Positions 63,463 to 64,000 of a stretch of DNA of 64,000 nt are shown here, one piece after another (within the stretch, counting starts at the first letter, position 1; every line of letters begins with the position of its first letter). Where the stretch lies: positions 267,424 through 331,423 of the forward strand of contig CAUYUJ010014266.1 in NCBI GenBank assembly GCA_963575745.1. The letters are read 5' to 3'. Under the pieces are notes generated by a model. The model searched no databases. It was not told the origin of the DNA and saw only the letters and a list, made by a program, of their open reading frames with translations. The DNA is from Prorocentrum cordatum (Eukaryota > Sar > Dinophyceae > Prorocentrales > Prorocentraceae). A program made the position numbers and the translations under genes.

Positions 63463-64000
63463 ATGGTCCCTCCTCCGCCATCGGATCCAGGCAGCGCCGC
63501 GAGCGCGTCGCCGCCAGAGCCGAGCCCCATCGTGAGCCTCGGCTGGTGGCTAGCGCCGCGGGCGCTCGGCGCCCTGGGCCTGCTCGCCGCGATGCTGGCG
63601 TGGCGCGCCGAGACGGGCCGCGGGGGCCTGGTGCGCCTCGGCCTGGGAGCCGCGCTGATGGCCGTGGCCGCCGTCTGGGTCGCCGTCCAGACGGTGCGCG
63701 GCTGGTGGCGCGCTGCCAGTGGGCATCAGGCCGAGGTGGAGGCCCTTCGCGCTCAGCTGGCGAGCCTCTCGCTGGACGGAGGCCAGGCGAGTGGCCCGGA
63801 GGCGAGGGCTGGCGCAGGCGCGCCCGAGCTGCCAGCGTGGCCAGCGCCGAGCGCACCCCCGCCAGGTCTGGGGCAGCCAGGGGTGCCGCCAGCTCCCCCC
63901 CACAGCGTGGACCCCGCCATGGACGCGTTCCACGCCTTCGCCGCGGGGGGGGGCTGCACTGGGCCGCTGTCGTGGACTGCAGCACCGTCGGGCCCGCCAG
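63463..64000 (+). CDS. N-terminal part of a membrane-anchored protein, cut by the window edge
   Basis: ATG at 63463 opens 179 codons with no stop to the end of the window. After a Pro/Ser start (MVPPPPSDPGSAASASPPEP) there are two hydrophobic segments, at about residues 23-46 (VSLGWWLAPRALGALGLLAA) and 57-77 (VRLGLGAALMAVAAVWVAV). A short coiled coil follows (HQAEVEALRAQLASLSL), then a Pro/Ala/Gly-rich stretch ending with MDAFHAFAAGGG. Two N-terminal membrane spans then coiled coil and linker resemble, in outline only, the gag-like ORF at 6512-8401. It could therefore be the start of another retroelement. No family is recognised. Confidence 0.5.
   Translation, partial: MVPPPPSDPGSAASASPPEPSPIVSLGWWLAPRALGALGLLAAMLAWRAETGRGGLVRLGLGAALMAVAAVWVAVQTVRGWWRAASGHQAEVEALRAQLASLSLDGGQASGPEARAGAGAPELPAWPAPSAPPPGLGQPGVPPAPPHSVDPAMDAFHAFAAGGGCTGPLSWTAAPSGPP

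Overview
The window is nuclear DNA of a dinoflagellate. The decisive evidence is an exact copy of the 22-nt dinoflagellate spliced leader on the minus strand at 32642-32621. Supporting signs are high GC, no prokaryote-style operons, many retroelement remains, and very abundant micro- and minisatellites.

Layout, left to right. 1-2.7 kb: decayed coding sequence, a diverged tandem duplication and an acidic ORF. 3.0-4.65 kb: a broken Merlin/ISXO2-type DDE transposase preceded by a basic 20-residue repeat tail, with a possible spliced-leader relict upstream. 6.4-13 kb: a plus-strand tyrosine-recombinase (DIRS-like) retrotransposon with a gag-like ORF, reverse transcriptase, a C5-cytosine methyltransferase-like domain sitting inside the RNase H domain, and a tyrosine recombinase. 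14.4-25 kb: a long decayed Ty1/copia-type element on the minus strand in the order gag, protease, integrase, RT, RNase H. 27.5-28.5 kb: short tandem repeats. 28551-32642: a minus-strand non-LTR element or retrocopy that starts exactly at the spliced leader, ends in an AATCG tail, and is bounded by a 15-bp direct repeat. 35.4 kb: a foldback element. 36.2-37.5 kb: a 343-bp satellite. 38.9-39.8 kb: a minus-strand SF1/PIF1-like helicase C-terminus. 40-48 kb: interleaved minisatellites and duplicated blocks. 49.3-49.9 kb: a hairpin-bearing repeat. 51.8-54.7 kb: a second minus-strand retroelement gag fragment. 56.6-63.1 kb: about thirteen exon-like segments of a minus-strand, intron-rich gene whose introns hold long microsatellites. 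63463-64000: the start of a plus-strand membrane-protein ORF that runs off the window.

The recognisable genes mostly belong to mobile elements. The only candidate host genes are the exon series at 56.6-63.1 kb, the partial ORF at the right edge, and perhaps the helicase fragment. Many frames switch inside otherwise well-conserved blocks, and this is seen in the host-like exons as well as the transposons. It reflects mutational decay, residual indel errors in the assembly, or both; the sequence alone cannot decide.
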